The translations under genes and the position numbers were made by a program. A stretch of DNA of 64,000 bases from Diatrype stigma (Eukaryota > Ascomycota > Sordariomycetes > Xylariales > Diatrypaceae). The notes under the pieces were generated by a model that was not told where the DNA came from, did not search any database, and saw only the letters and a program-made list of their open reading frames with translations. The stretch lies in the NCBI GenBank assembly GCA_022225965.2, contig JAKJXP020000081.1:166684-230683 (forward strand). Direction: 5' to 3'. Shown here in pieces: positions 25,757 to 39,370 of the stretch; the stretch's first letter is position 1, and each line of letters begins with the position of its first letter.

Positions 25757-26057
25757 CTATCCCGTTGTTTCAGAACCTGCTGCCCCGAGGTTGTCCGACT
25801 GAGCCGAGCCGGTCTTGGGTGCCCTCGAATACTGAGGGCATTTCAACAACACTTATACAGGCTTGCATGCATAACTGCCTACGTGTATTTCTTGCAATAG
25901 TACGATTGGAATGTCTGCGGATAGGAGTAGCATTGCCTTGTAAGTCCCCTGATTAAACCGTCTTATTCAAGAGTACTATTAAGTATAGCTCCTTGATTTA
26001 CAGATAAGCTTAAATCAAGATGCAGTACCTATATACCTACTATAGACTCCTTATATC

Positions 26058-26085
26058 ACAAACACTTTTATACAAACACTTTTAT
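26058..26085. repeat. Two direct copies of a 14 bp unit
   Basis: The unit acaaacacttttat occurs twice in perfect tandem, followed by the first five bases of a third copy, within AT-rich noncoding DNA. Confidence 0.85.
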
Positions 26086-26181
26086 ACAAAGTAGGTATAC
26101 ATACCTTAATACTAGGCAGTTACATCACCTAAAGAGAGGCGATCGAATAACACGGTCAAGTTGCCTCATAATTCTTACGAA

Positions 26182-26291
26182 CTATCGCATCATTTCCGCA
26201 TTGAACCAGTTGAAACGGGCAGCGTCACGGCTGATGTACGAGAAAATATCATCACCAAGGCCTCTTGCTTCATCCTGAGTATCGCATACGG
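26182..26291 (-). pseudogene. Orphan terminal-exon-like frame, origin unknown
   Basis: On the minus strand a CCACAG acceptor at 26292 is followed by about 36 codons and a stop at 26182-26184. The translation contains CDTQDEARGLGDD, FSYISRDAARF and ends FNAEMMR. Its balanced composition, with several Asp, Arg, Phe and a Trp, is unlike the surrounding AT-rich DNA, and this suggests a real last exon or a remnant of one. I found no upstream exon that would join to it: upstream frames on that strand close quickly. I do not recognise the protein. It could be a decayed gene or chance. Confidence 0.35.
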
Positions 26292-28027
26292 CTGTGGAAG
26301 GAAATACTGGTCTTCTTTAACCACTCTTTAAGTATACATATCTGCTATTCCAGAGTTCTATGCCAACATCCCTACCTATGTCCTATACACCTCCTTTCAT
26401 GACACATATTCAATCCAATCTCATCAGCCTAAACTCTGAAAACATTGGTTTACATCTATAACGCTCTATTGCTATTAAGACTTTACTCCATACATAAAGG
26501 GAAACCTATTTTCCTAACTACCTACCTACCCACGCTATCACGATCGCCCTTGCTTCTGCGTTATCTAAATCTATTGTTGGACAGAGGCTAGGATCGACAT
26601 CTTGGGGAGGACTTTCACGTGCGAATTAACCTGAGATCGGCAGCGCACCCTGCCACGGGATGCAATTCTGGGATAAATTGCATTCTGCCATTTTCCAAAT
26701 TCCATTTCCGTTTCCAATCCTAGCGCGCAAGTGTCATACACGAGATTCACTATGGGTGGTACTGTAAGCGCCATTTTTGGAGTACTATTCTTACCCGTCT
26801 CATTGCCCGCCGTGACAGAGCTTAGTCATTCGTTGAGAGCTGCATTCCCCCTTTTACAACAAATGAATTGCCTAGTCATTCCAATTGATGAGCTATAATC
26901 AGTTGACTTATACCACGTTTCTAACTACTAGATTGTGAACCGATTATCAGCTCGATGCCTGCTGACAGCTCGAGATACATACCCAACTACCGAGCTGTCA
27001 CGTAGAGCGCAGCGTGTAAGATTCAGTAAGAGCACACATCCAATTATCACGGATTGTTAAAGAGATACACAGAGGGCGTACATATTGGTAGGTATATGTG
27101 ATTATAAAAGCTCTAAAGCACTGAATTGCTTTATGTCTCGGTTAAACACTCGCTGCAAATGCGCAGAGACTCTTTGCGAATTATATAGAGACGTATATTT
27201 CCTACCTATCCTTTCTAGATACTATATCCCATATCCACACAAGGCACAACACATAACACAGCACACAGCACAAAGCATACAGCACACATGTACATACATC
27301 CCATCTATACTGCTGGCTGCCCCTCCTGTGGCTCAACTGGAAGCACATGCACATGCCTGTCAACAGGCCCTTGTTTAGTGGGTCTATTTGTCAGTGCCAG
27401 GTAGCTACATGAGGGCTACATAAAGGCTACATGAGAGCTGCGTCATGCTGGCGATTTGGACCCGTACAGCTGTAATCTGCCATGGTGACCACCTGGGTGT
27501 TTGCCAGGTACGGTTGAGATGGCTTCATTGTATGCGATTTGTATGAGCATGTAACTATTGGCAATTTTGAACAGGCGACGACAGTGAGTGAATGTGAGTG
27601 TTCTGAGTGTGGCATACTTGATAGTAGTTCTACCAGTAGGCAGCCAGCACCGGCCGGCATGTCTCCGTCCTATGTTCATTTGCTGAACGATTGAAGAATG
27701 GGAGTGTGTATGTACCTCTCAGGTCGTGTACACTTGCACACTTCCTGTCTACGCGCTTATAACCACGCTTATACGCATACCAGACTAGGTGTTCTTTCTG
27801 TTTGGCATTTCCCCTCCCCCCCTCTTTCCATCGCAATTGCCACTGTAGAAAGCGGCCGATGCGAATCGTCGTCCATAACCGTCTCCATCGCGCATGCCCC
27901 TTGCCGCATACCTGACTACCTGCCTTGACCTGCTGTAGGTATTGTACTACATACTAGGTGGTTACATACAACTGCTACGAGTAAAACCAGCCAGCCGCTT
28001 GGCCTGCACACTCTGACTCCTGCCCTA

Positions 28028-28097
28028 CCGTTCTGCCACTCTGCCACTGGTCTGCCGCTCTGCCACTCTGCCACTCTGCCGCTCCGACACTCTGCCT
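28028..28097. repeat. CTCTGCCA-type minisatellite
   Basis: Variants of ctctgccact and ctctgccgct in tandem. Noncoding, about 700 bp upstream of the HOG1 start. Confidence 0.7.
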
Positions 28098-28785
28098 GCC
28101 TGCGCCATACCATTGCTCCTCCCGCTATCAACCACCTGCAGGTGCAGACACTGTACAGTACCTACCTATCGTGCCAATAACTAGCCCGGTACGATACAAC
28201 ACAAGAGCGGAGGAACCTTATTCTATCGATACAGCCCAGCCCGACCCGAAAATCCTGTTCTTGAGCAACTTTCCCACTTCCACTTTCCCATTGCTTTCTC
28301 CCAAATACCATCATCAGATCGCAAGGGCATAACAAGAGCCTGTGAAAGGAATATACAATATTCAACACCTACTAACTCACGTATCCATTGCATCTATCGT
28401 TCTCTCTCTTTTCGACTGTTCTTTTCCTGTCCTAGGACTTCAAAAGACCCAGCCTTCTGCCGACGCTATCTGCTCTACCCTGACACTGCGTACCACTTAT
28501 TACTTACATGCTCACTTACCTAATTCACACTAGGAAATAGGCTTGTGGCTTGTCTACCCCTCCGAGCTTTTCTTTACCTAGTCCAAGAGCAGGGCCCAAC
28601 AACATCGACGCCAGGATATCGATCTCGCCAACTCCAGACCTCGCTACACCTCCTGCCACCCTGCCACCCTACCGTCTCTACCGTCTCTACCACCCCTATC
28701 ACCGCCTCTTCTTCCTCGCGTCTACCACCACCACCCATCCTCCTACTCTATTGTCTCCCTCGTTTCCCTCTATACTTCCGTCGCC

Positions 28786-30521
<1,736 letters not shown>

Positions 30522-32701
30522 CCGCCTCAGCATCTCTTCATCTCAGACCGGTTCTGTATAACAATACAATGATCGACACGCAATACGAGACCACGAACCA
30601 GCATACTATATCCAGATCAGCAAGACCCTGATATGCCAGCATCTCCTAATTTCGGCTTTCAGTGATGTCTTGGAAGCCGGGCTTCCTTTTTGCAGATTAC
30701 TTGTTCCAGCTGTCGGGCGCGGCGCTGCAGCAGTGGTGCGGGGAGGTCAAGAGCGACAGAGGCTTCTGTCACCCGCGCTGGATAACAATATGCACGATCC
30801 TTGGGGTGGTAATGGGATGCACCACATTAAGAGCTTGCAGGTGTGGAAAGAGCCAAAGGGGTCTTCGCTAAGGGCGAGAAGTGAGAACATAACGAGGGCT
30901 CAGCGCTACAGAGTACTCCTCGGTGATGGCGCACTGGGGAGGTTCATCGTATTAAACAGCAAATCGCCAGTGTTCGTTTGTGTGCTAGGTATGATTTTGT
31001 CTCATGCCACAGCCAAGTTCTGCGGGTTATGCTACCGCGGGCACGATGTAATGAAAAAGCCAAGAAAAGGATAGAGGGGAGCAAATGGATAAATAGAAAG
31101 CGACTCTTGCATCGCTCGTCTGTTTCGAGGTCTCCATCTGGAAATCTCTTTGTTGCGCTTGGAAAGACAGCTGGCTAAGAATTATGCATTATAGGATAGA
31201 GATTCATACCCTCTTCTTGTTCTGAGTTCGGCATGGGACGGTAGCTATACCGGAGGAAGGAAAGCGCAGCCCCTGATTGACTTATTCATGAGAGCACAAA
31301 ATGAATAGCAGTCGTACTATATAGAAACAGGCAACAATATACGTATCGTACAAACTTTCCCTCGTGCAAATATTTCAAACCTATGGCGCACTTATATATC
31401 ACAGTCGTTTTATTAATAGCGAAAAGGATCATATGCTGGGTATGTATATGGACTGGTATGTCGATTGACCTTGCTATGGAAATATAATGATTATTCCTAA
31501 CCCTTCGAGATAATACAAAAATGTCGGTTTAGAAGTCGTGATAAGAAATATACGATGAAGGTTTCTACATGGAAGCATAACTTATCTATCCATGTGACAC
31601 TGTATTCTAGCCGTAGTATGATAAAGTATACATAAGCACAAACTACGAACGACTGCAATTAGGACCGCCTCCCCCCAACTTCAAAAGAAAAGGGGGTGAG
31701 GGTGAGGTGAGATGCAACGTGTATATTACGGTTGAAGGCAAATAAATAAGTGTAATCACGGAAAAACCAGGTATTTACAGCAAGGCTTTTTCCAGCGAGG
31801 TGCATGATAAGAATAGACGCCTCTACATCTCAGCGACCCGGCATATGTATGTAGTAGGCACTGAGTAAACAGCAATATACCAGAGACGACTATTCATGGT
31901 ATTTACCTGTCTAAGTATTTGCATGCAGCACCCCGGGTTTACTCAGTTCAGCTCAAGCGTGTTTTACTTTTATTTTGTTTTTCTTTCTATCCACCATCTA
32001 TCTCTCCCAGGAAGAATGTTTTCTTCCACCTGCCCCTCCATTCATTCCATTTCATCCTAGTCGTGGTTGGTTTTTGGTATCTTTCACCTTTAACCCACTC
32101 ACACCCAGTTCGCGTCTGCCCGTGCCTGTCAAGCTTGCTTGCTTTGCTTCGCTAATAAATAGTCATCAGAAAGAGGAAACAAACCAAACGTCCCTGTTGT
32201 CCTACTTACTCCACTGCTAGAGCGAGCGAGGGAGTACGTGCGTTACATGGAAACCAACGCATGGCCCGCAGCTGATCAGGTAGGTAGACAACCGACCAGA
32301 CTGATCATCCTTTCGACCCGGCCGCCTATCAATCATCAACTCATTGTTTTTATCGTGCCTCATCAAGCCTATAATCGCCTAGGCACTGGGGTAACGACAA
32401 TGGATTGCCCAGCTCAGTCATGTAGACATTCCATCCCGTCTATGCAGGTAAGTGCCCCTCCTTCTCCCTCCGTATATCCCCCAACGCCGCTCTATCCTTC
32501 CATTCCATTCATTTAGTGTTAGTTTGCCCCCTCTGCTGATCTATCACACTTAGCGGGTTCTTACAAACGAAAACCCCCATGGTCAGCCGGGGCCTCGCCG
32601 GGCCATTCCGATAAGATGTTTGTTTATTTGCCGGTCGCTGGGGGTAGGACAAAAGCATAAGTTGCAAACTCTACTACGTCTCTTCATCCCCTGGCCTGTC
32701 C
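30522..32701. other. Spacer between convergent genes
   Basis: Separates the 3' ends of HOG1 (+) and BRO1 (-), so it should hold two terminators and no promoter for either. A frame of about 134 codons at 30670-31074 has no family resemblance and is probably in the HOG1 3' region. From about 31200 to 31650 the DNA is AT-rich. No RNA gene or mobile element seen. Confidence 0.55.
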
Positions 32702-35700
32702 TTATCTCCAGGCACTCAAGCCAGCCCATGGGTCATTCGACTGTGACTGGGGTGGCGGTTGTTGCTGCTGCTGGGGGGAATAATGGTATGTCTGTTGTGG
32801 GCCAAGCGGCGGGGGCCCCGGCGGAGGCGGTGGCGGCACGAAGCCGTGCGGCACGTACTGCCCCGGCTGTTGCTGCTGTTGTTGCATCTGCTGTGATTGC
32901 TGCATCGGTTGTGGTTGCTGCAACCCCTGTGGGTTTCCGTACGTGCTATACTGGCCTCCGAAGGTTGTCTGGGTGGGCGGTGGCGAGACGGGGCCCCTGC
33001 TGCCGCCCTGATGCGCCGCCAGGCCGAAGCTGGTTTGCGTTGCCGGCGGGGATGTTGGACCCGGATTGCGGCCCCAGCTGCTAGGGTTGTATGCGGCGGC
33101 CTGGCCGAACTGCGTCTGTTGTTGCGGCGCCGGCGTGTACAACGTCTGCTGGGGTGTGAACGTGCTGCTGGGTGGGGGACTCGAGTAGCCGGGATGGTAT
33201 CCCGCCTGGTTCGGCGGGGGAGATCGTGGGATCTGGTACTGCCCGGTGAAGTTGGTTTGCGGATAGCTAGGGGTGTTGTTGAAGTTAAGAGGTGTTGGGA
33301 CTGGCCGCGCCGAAGGTAGGATCGGGGGCGGCGTTGACGAGTTCGGGCTCGGATCCATCCGCATGCGCTCCATAAGGCTACGTAAGCGCTCCCGCTCGAC
33401 CTCGGCTTGGGCACTCGTGTTCGCAGCCCTTTCTTGCTCAATTTGATCTAGTAACTGGGCTCCTTCGGACCTTCTATTGTTGACGAAAGTTTCGACGTTC
33501 TTCTCGAGACTGTCTACGGTATCCTTCATATCGGCGTACCACCGCTTAGCACCTTGCAGGCCGGACTCGAGATCCAAAAACTCCTGGTATGCCCTCTTGT
33601 ACCTGTTGACTATAGTCGCTCTTTGGCGTTGAATCGATTCATATTTGCTTTGCTCGGAGCGGACCCGTTTATCTTGAAGTAAGTTGTTGAACGATGCTGT
33701 GAGTTCTTTCATAAGCGCGGACTGCTTGTGATTCGCTTGTAAAAGCCGGTTTTGATGAGGCCGGAACTTCTCAAGCTCGGACTGGAATAGCTGATTTTCG
33801 TAATTCGATATTGACTTCTTGTTCAATATGAGAATTTGCGAGATGTCATCGTTGTGAACCTTGTACTGTCAGTCTCGTAGCCCGACCAGTCTCACCAACT
33901 GCAATCTGCTTACCTTTTCTTTGAGATCTTTCAGCACTTGGTTCCGCTCCCTCTTTATCAGGTTCAGTTTCTTGAGTATGTCCTCGACCCTGCTGATCTG
34001 TTGGGATACACTTGGACCACCATCGTCAAAATCAGCATCTAACAGGTTAGGCTCGCCGCCGGCTGGACTCGACGCGGCACTCGACTTTGCCCGCACTTTG
34101 CCCACGGCCCTCTGGAATAACGCATCCACCTCACCAGTTTGGGCTGCATTGCGCATATCCTCGAAATCGATCTCGTTCTGCCGGAATTTTGTATACAGTT
34201 GCGCATCGCTGCCCGATGCCTCGTCCAACGCTTCGCGATAGTTCCGAATGTTTCCCCTTAGTGTCGATGTAAGCCGTGAGCTGGGCTGTTGTGTCCAGTC
34301 ACTTTCGTATTTAGATCGCATCTTCTCGCACACGCTCTCTTCCATATCCAGCTGTTTCGAGCACCGATCTAAGGTTGTTGTGATCGAATCCCTGTCTATC
34401 CGCAACGTATCGAATATCGAGACCGGATTCTCGTGGCCAGCAACATCGTCACACCAAGTCCTGAAATCCTCGTCTGGTAATATGTCCTGGTCGACGCCTC
34501 CCTTCAATACCTGCAGCGCACCTGGTAACCGCAGGTAGTCCAAGCTCGCTGCCATTTCGCTATTTGCCAAATCTACCCTTTCCGATTCTGCTCGCACTAG
34601 CTTGGCCTTTTCCTCATCATACAGACTTGCTGATTCTGTCACTGCCAAGGGGACAATCTTGGAAAAGAGATCGGGTCCTGTGATGCGCTGGATGTCCTGA
34701 CCAGCATATAGCTCGTTGACTGGTATAGGTTTCGCAGCCGGTAGCTTTGGCACGGGTATTAAGCTGGCTTCGGCAGGTACTGTCTGGTGGTAGACATAAT
34801 CGTTGTCCCTTATGAGACCCTTCAGCTTTTCCTGGATGGTAGTTAGGTTTCGTTTCGTGATTTCACCCAAAAGTAGTCCAGTATCAGCACTCAGATTTGC
34901 ACTTGGGGGCATCGAGCTAGGGAAGTTGCCGGCTATCCTATTAGCCTCTTTTGCCTGCACTTCAGCTGCCGTGAGCCTTGCAACGGCAACACCATATGAG
35001 TTTGCGTCTTCGTCAGCCAAGGCCTGGTAGTACTGTGAGTTGGAGCTCATCAAACAGGCCTTTATCTAAACAGGGATCAGCACTTGTTTTTCCACCCCTA
35101 CGATTGCAACCACCCGGAACCATTTTTGCCCCGGGTATTATTACACATACCTGAACGAACAGAAGCCAGACTTTCTCAAAAACGGCCTTGTTGACGTTCT
35201 CTTGAACACCCTCGACAGCTTGTTGGTATAGATAGGCGGCCTGGCTCGAGAGCTTGGCTAGTAGTCCTACTTTCTTCTGGTCGGTCACCTGTTTTTCGAG
35301 GAAGACTTCCTGGGCCTGAGCTAGCGTGATTTGTATTAACGTCTTTACTGTGTCTCTGCTTAGGTCCGACGAGGGTGCATGCAGAAAGTTCTCGTTGATA
35401 TATGTGAACATGCCGGCCGAGGCTTGGAAGGAGTGGTAGGCAATCTTGAGACCAGATTCTTCGGATCGTGTCTGGTAAGCGGCATGGCAGGACAAGACAG
35501 CGGATATGTTGAAGATGATGGAGGCCTTCTCGAAGGCTAGCGAGTACTGCGTAGTAGACTTGTGTGTGAAGGCATCAAACCTTGAGAGCAACGTTCAGTC
35601 AGGACTTTCGAAACAGAGGTAGCTGAGAAAAGTGCAGCTTAAAGTGTGGGAAATGGGGAGACGGCATACCAAGTGAAGGCGATTTTGATATGCTGCTCGT

Positions 35701-35947
35701 CGACTGGAAACCGGAGGTCCAACAACTCCAGTTGCCCGTAATACCTATACAAGATATCCCTTCCTGTGGTACTATCCTTGCCCGCCCCCCTCATGTCCTG
35801 GCGCAATCGATTCAGGGTAGCACATTCCTCTGCATATCTTTCCGGGTCATCTCCGTAGGTGTCCCGGATGTAAGTCTTCAGCGGAGCTACCCAGTCGATC
35901 TCGTTAGTGGCCTTGAGGGGCACCGAGAGCATCGGGGTTTGCGTCAT
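32702..35947 (-). CDS. bro1: ESCRT-associated vacuolar sorting protein BRO1
   Basis: Minus-strand exons, 5' to 3': 35947-35670, 35580-35151, 35065-33914 and 33859-32702, 1005 residues. BRO1 binds the ESCRT-III subunit Snf7 on endosomes and recruits the Doa4 deubiquitinase during multivesicular body sorting. The BRO1 domain fills about residues 1-385: the start MTQTPMLSVPLKATNEIDW, then YYGQLELLDLRFP and ASIIFNISAVLSCHA. A helical V-domain follows (about 390-785), then a Pro/Gln-rich tail (about 790-1005) ending PWAGLSAWR with a polyproline run, typical of ALIX/BRO1 proteins. Length and tail favour BRO1 over the pH-response paralogue PalA/Rim20, which is shorter in the tail. The last acceptor could be at AAG (33860-33862, used here) or 9 nt earlier, which would add YK; the first gives KEKVHNDDIS, as expected for the family. 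Confidence 0.94.
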
Positions 35948-38900
35948 GATGGTTTCGAGGATGCCGTAGCTATTGCCGCAACGTGTTTCTTCTCATTGAG
36001 AGCTGGACGCACACCGTTGGGAGCGTTGAAGACCTATCGCGGGGAGAAGACGACTTTGGCGACCGAGCGAGTCTGGTCGGGTGGTCCTGGCTGGTGCTGG
36101 TTATAAAGTTACTGGTGATAGGCCCAACATCAGGTATCAAGGTATTTATTATGGTCAATATGGTATTTGTTTGGCGAGTGGTGAAGAGCGATAAACTGTC
36201 CCTGTCCAAATACCGAAAATCGAGCCGCAAAGGTCGCAATATGGTAGGCTGAAGTTGAACTCGCTAGCCTGAGTAGCCGTTTTCATGCGTGATGGAGATG
36301 GGGTCGGGACGGTTGGCGGTGATGGACGATGGGCGATGGGCGATGAACGATGGGCAATGGGCGATGGACAGTGGTGAGAGCTCTCCCCACTTCGCATGTG
36401 GTGAGCGTGGGGCCGGGTTACAGGTATTTCAGGTATTTCAGGTATCACCCTACTGAGGTAGTTAGGTGTGCGGTATGTACATACATACGTAGATAGGTGG
36501 TACAGTACAGGTATGTAGGAATGTAGGCACTAATTAGCCCTAGCATGGCGGCAGTCTGGCCAGATGAAACATCACAGTATAGCATTTGGGCTGGATTACG
36601 CTGAACTAACCTCCCGAGAGAAGATGGTTTGCTTCTCAGAAGTAAGTGGGATGGCGCATGAAGAAAATGAAGAATTACTTACTTTCTGTATACCTAGCTT
36701 TTGGTAACACGCGCGCCGCTTCTGATAGAGCATGTGCATATGTATCTAAGAGGCCTGAAAAGCGGCCGCTGAATACGATCGTAGAACACCTGATTCGCAA
36801 GTACCCATTGATGTGGCTGAAATTCCGGTTCGTATAGTCCCCCCTAGAGATATGCGCTTATAGACTTAGTATAGGTTTGTACCTACTGGTTAATGGATGG
36901 GTTTGCGGCATAAGGTGGAGCTGGCGGGGTATCATCAACTCGTCAGCGGGTTGATCTCGCCCTGTGCCTGCTGCCTTAAGGTATGTTCACCTTTTGTACA
37001 ACACCTAACTCTACTAAGCTCGAGTCATAGGTCCACGCTGCTACATATAGTTAACGCCCGGGTACTTCGTACGGGCTATTTCATTCCCCAGTATATATAT
37101 TTCTGCTTCGTTCATCAGGTTGACCACCTAGCTGAGAGAGGTTCTATTCACGGTCTTGTGGTATTATGCGATATTCCACTGGTAGGGACGGGCGGAGATC
37201 ACTGACGTAATTTGCTTAAAAACGCAGGCCGATACCTAACACCACTTCGCTCATGTGTGGACTTACATATTTCCCAGAGTTTTGATCCTGTGAAACATCA
37301 CTGCCTGCTGGTCGTCGCCCGCTTTAGACTAGGCAGATAAGTATTCAGGTATCCTAATATACCTTTACCGGGACATGGAAGCCCAACAAGTATCTATCTC
37401 GCTTAACTAGGTACTGGGCTTGGGTCCCGAGGTGGTGCGAGGACAGTCAGTCGCATCAATCCGCGGTAGAGCGTCTAATCAGCATCAGCTCCAATCTCAC
37501 CCCGTCGTGCCGTGACCGTCCCGCAAGAGGAAGAACCGCCGTCCGCTCCCCCCAAATCACCCATTGGCTCCGGTTCTGCCGAGGCAAGAATGGGACCCCA
37601 ATCCAATGAAATGACAACCTGCTCCCCCAGGTATGTTGGTCGGTCGAATGAAAGATGAAGATAACCGACCAATGCCCAAACCGACTGCCGACGAGATAAG
37701 GGGAAGAGGAGAGAGACGACCGGCCGTCTCGAAACTTCTCCTTCACTAGATACTACGTAGACGCTTATGCAGGTGACTAACCGCAGCCATGAGGTCGAAT
37801 CCCGCACCGCCGCCTGTCATTGGCCGGTCCTGCCATCCCGTTCACGACCGATGGGCAGGGATGTGAGACGCAGCTGGCGGCAAGCGGTTAGCTATGCTCA
37901 CTGACTGGCGCATCCGCGGAGGGGGGGCAAGCGGACGGAAGCGAGGGCGGGCGGCTGGGCAGAGAGAAAAAGAGCATGGGGGTCCGTGGCGCGGGAAGTA
38001 TGTAGGTTGGTAGTTCCTAAGGTGGGATGTGCCGGCGCGTACTGTACCGACTTATGCGCAACCACCAAGAACCGAGCAAGCAGCCTGTTCGCTCGACTGC
38101 CGGGACCGCGGCCGCGGTAGCCGCGCAGTCCGGCGCGTGGGTAGGTAGGTAGTCAGGTAACCGCCTTATCAATTGAATCTGAGGCTCTGGTCTAACATAT
38201 CCGACCGAGTAATTACAGAGGAAATGGCCAGGATCTTCAATACGTCGAGTGTTCCGCATTGAAGGTATACTAACTTAACTATTAGCTGTCCTGCTCGAAT
38301 CATATTAGTCACAGACAAACCTAGGAAAATTCGAGTTATATATAACTAACTTTAACTCTTATTAGAAATAATAAGCATGGATTGCTCAGGACCAGACTGA
38401 TAGTTCATAGGCAGATAGGCAAGCAAGTAAGGCCCGTTTGGCTGATACTGGATAGTGTCATTACATCAAGACCTGATAGGTATATGGCCGTGAATCAAAC
38501 GGTGGGCGCCGCTGTCCGGCTGGGGCACGGCACCGTCAAGCGCGGCCCCGGTATAGATTGGATTGGATAACAATGTCGAACAGCCTGCCCGTGGAGCGGG
38601 GGAGGGGGGCCGGCTTGTTCGCTGGTGGGGTCCGTGATGTCGGTCACCGGTTGAACTCCCGGCGAGCGAGGTAGAGATCGGCCAGCAGTTGAAGTTAGCT
38701 AGCTAGACTTCGCTACCCCCCTAGACCGGGGGAAAGAGACGAGGCGGAGATGGCGGAGACGGCGGAGACGGTGGGCACGGCGCCGACTTACAAGGAAGGC
38801 GGTTGGCAGCAAGGTGTTGCTGAGCATGAACGCAACGCCTTGTGCTGCTTAATGGATATAAGTTTGATATAGAATACCTACTCAATGATACAGTAGCCAA

Positions 38901-39370
38901 GCTACCAACTCGTTATCGGATTCATATGGCAAGGCTCATCATTATCATGACTACTAGTTTTATTTTTGAGGTGAGGAGAGTGGCCTCAGACGTACTTCCA
39001 TGGTCAAGCTCTGGGTGTTAGCCGATATCTTAGTATACAAAAGCATCATTTCGTTCGTTCCTTTTTGGTTCAAGGGGTTCCCGCACGTTAGATAGTCATC
39101 CATCCGTCTCATCATCTGACACATAGGACGCCCTCCACCCCCGGCTGGTGAACCGCCCAAAAAACCCCCCCAACACCTACCCATGCATGCTGAAAGCCGC
39201 CCTTCTCTATAGTGTTTTTTTTATAGATATGGTATGGTATGGTTACATTGTAATTTTCCTCCCACCGTTTCATATGGTACATACTCGTGATTTGGGATTC
39301 CGCCTGCCTGCGCTGCACTTAGGATTATAGGTGCAACACAGAAACAGGACTATTATCCCGAACCTGGTCC
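35948..39370. other. 3.4 kb spacer with simple repeats
   Basis: No gene supported. Next to BRO1 lies its promoter. GATGGGC-type repeats occupy about 36321-36368 and three copies of caggtattt lie at 36421-36447. A GGCGGAGAC repeat lies at about 38741-38775. A GC-rich patch at about 37800-38140 is followed by an AT-rich one at about 38270-38375. A sequence at 37464-37483 resembles part of a tRNA-Lys but lacks the rest. The right end probably holds the MDJ1 3' region. Confidence 0.55.

Larger units (their letters stand above)
22483..28785. other. 6.3 kb gene-poor spacer
   Basis: The largest gap in the window. The first 800 bases are probably the 3' region of glycogen phosphorylase. From about 25950 to 27250 the DNA is AT-rich. 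It holds a CRE palindrome at 25749-25756, a 14 bp direct repeat at 26058-26085, an orphan exon-like frame on the minus strand at 26182-26291, a CA-rich run at about 27235-27293 and a CTCTGCCA minisatellite at about 28028-28097. The last 250 bases are a strongly pyrimidine-rich leader for HOG1. No complete gene is supported. Confidence 0.55.

Noticed and set aside
26752..26898. 48-codon plus-strand frame starting MGGTVSAIFG with a hydrophobic stretch
   Set aside because: Short, overlaps another frame on the opposite strand, and no homologue comes to mind. Insufficient evidence for a gene.
30670..31074. 134-codon frame after HOG1
   Set aside because: Sits where the HOG1 3' untranslated region is expected and resembles no family.
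37464..37483. Sequence resembling the D-arm and anticodon stem of tRNA-Lys (CGGTAGAGCGTCT then AATCAG)
   Set aside because: The anticodon loop bases are missing and no acceptor stem or T-arm follows at the right distance, so at most a remnant.
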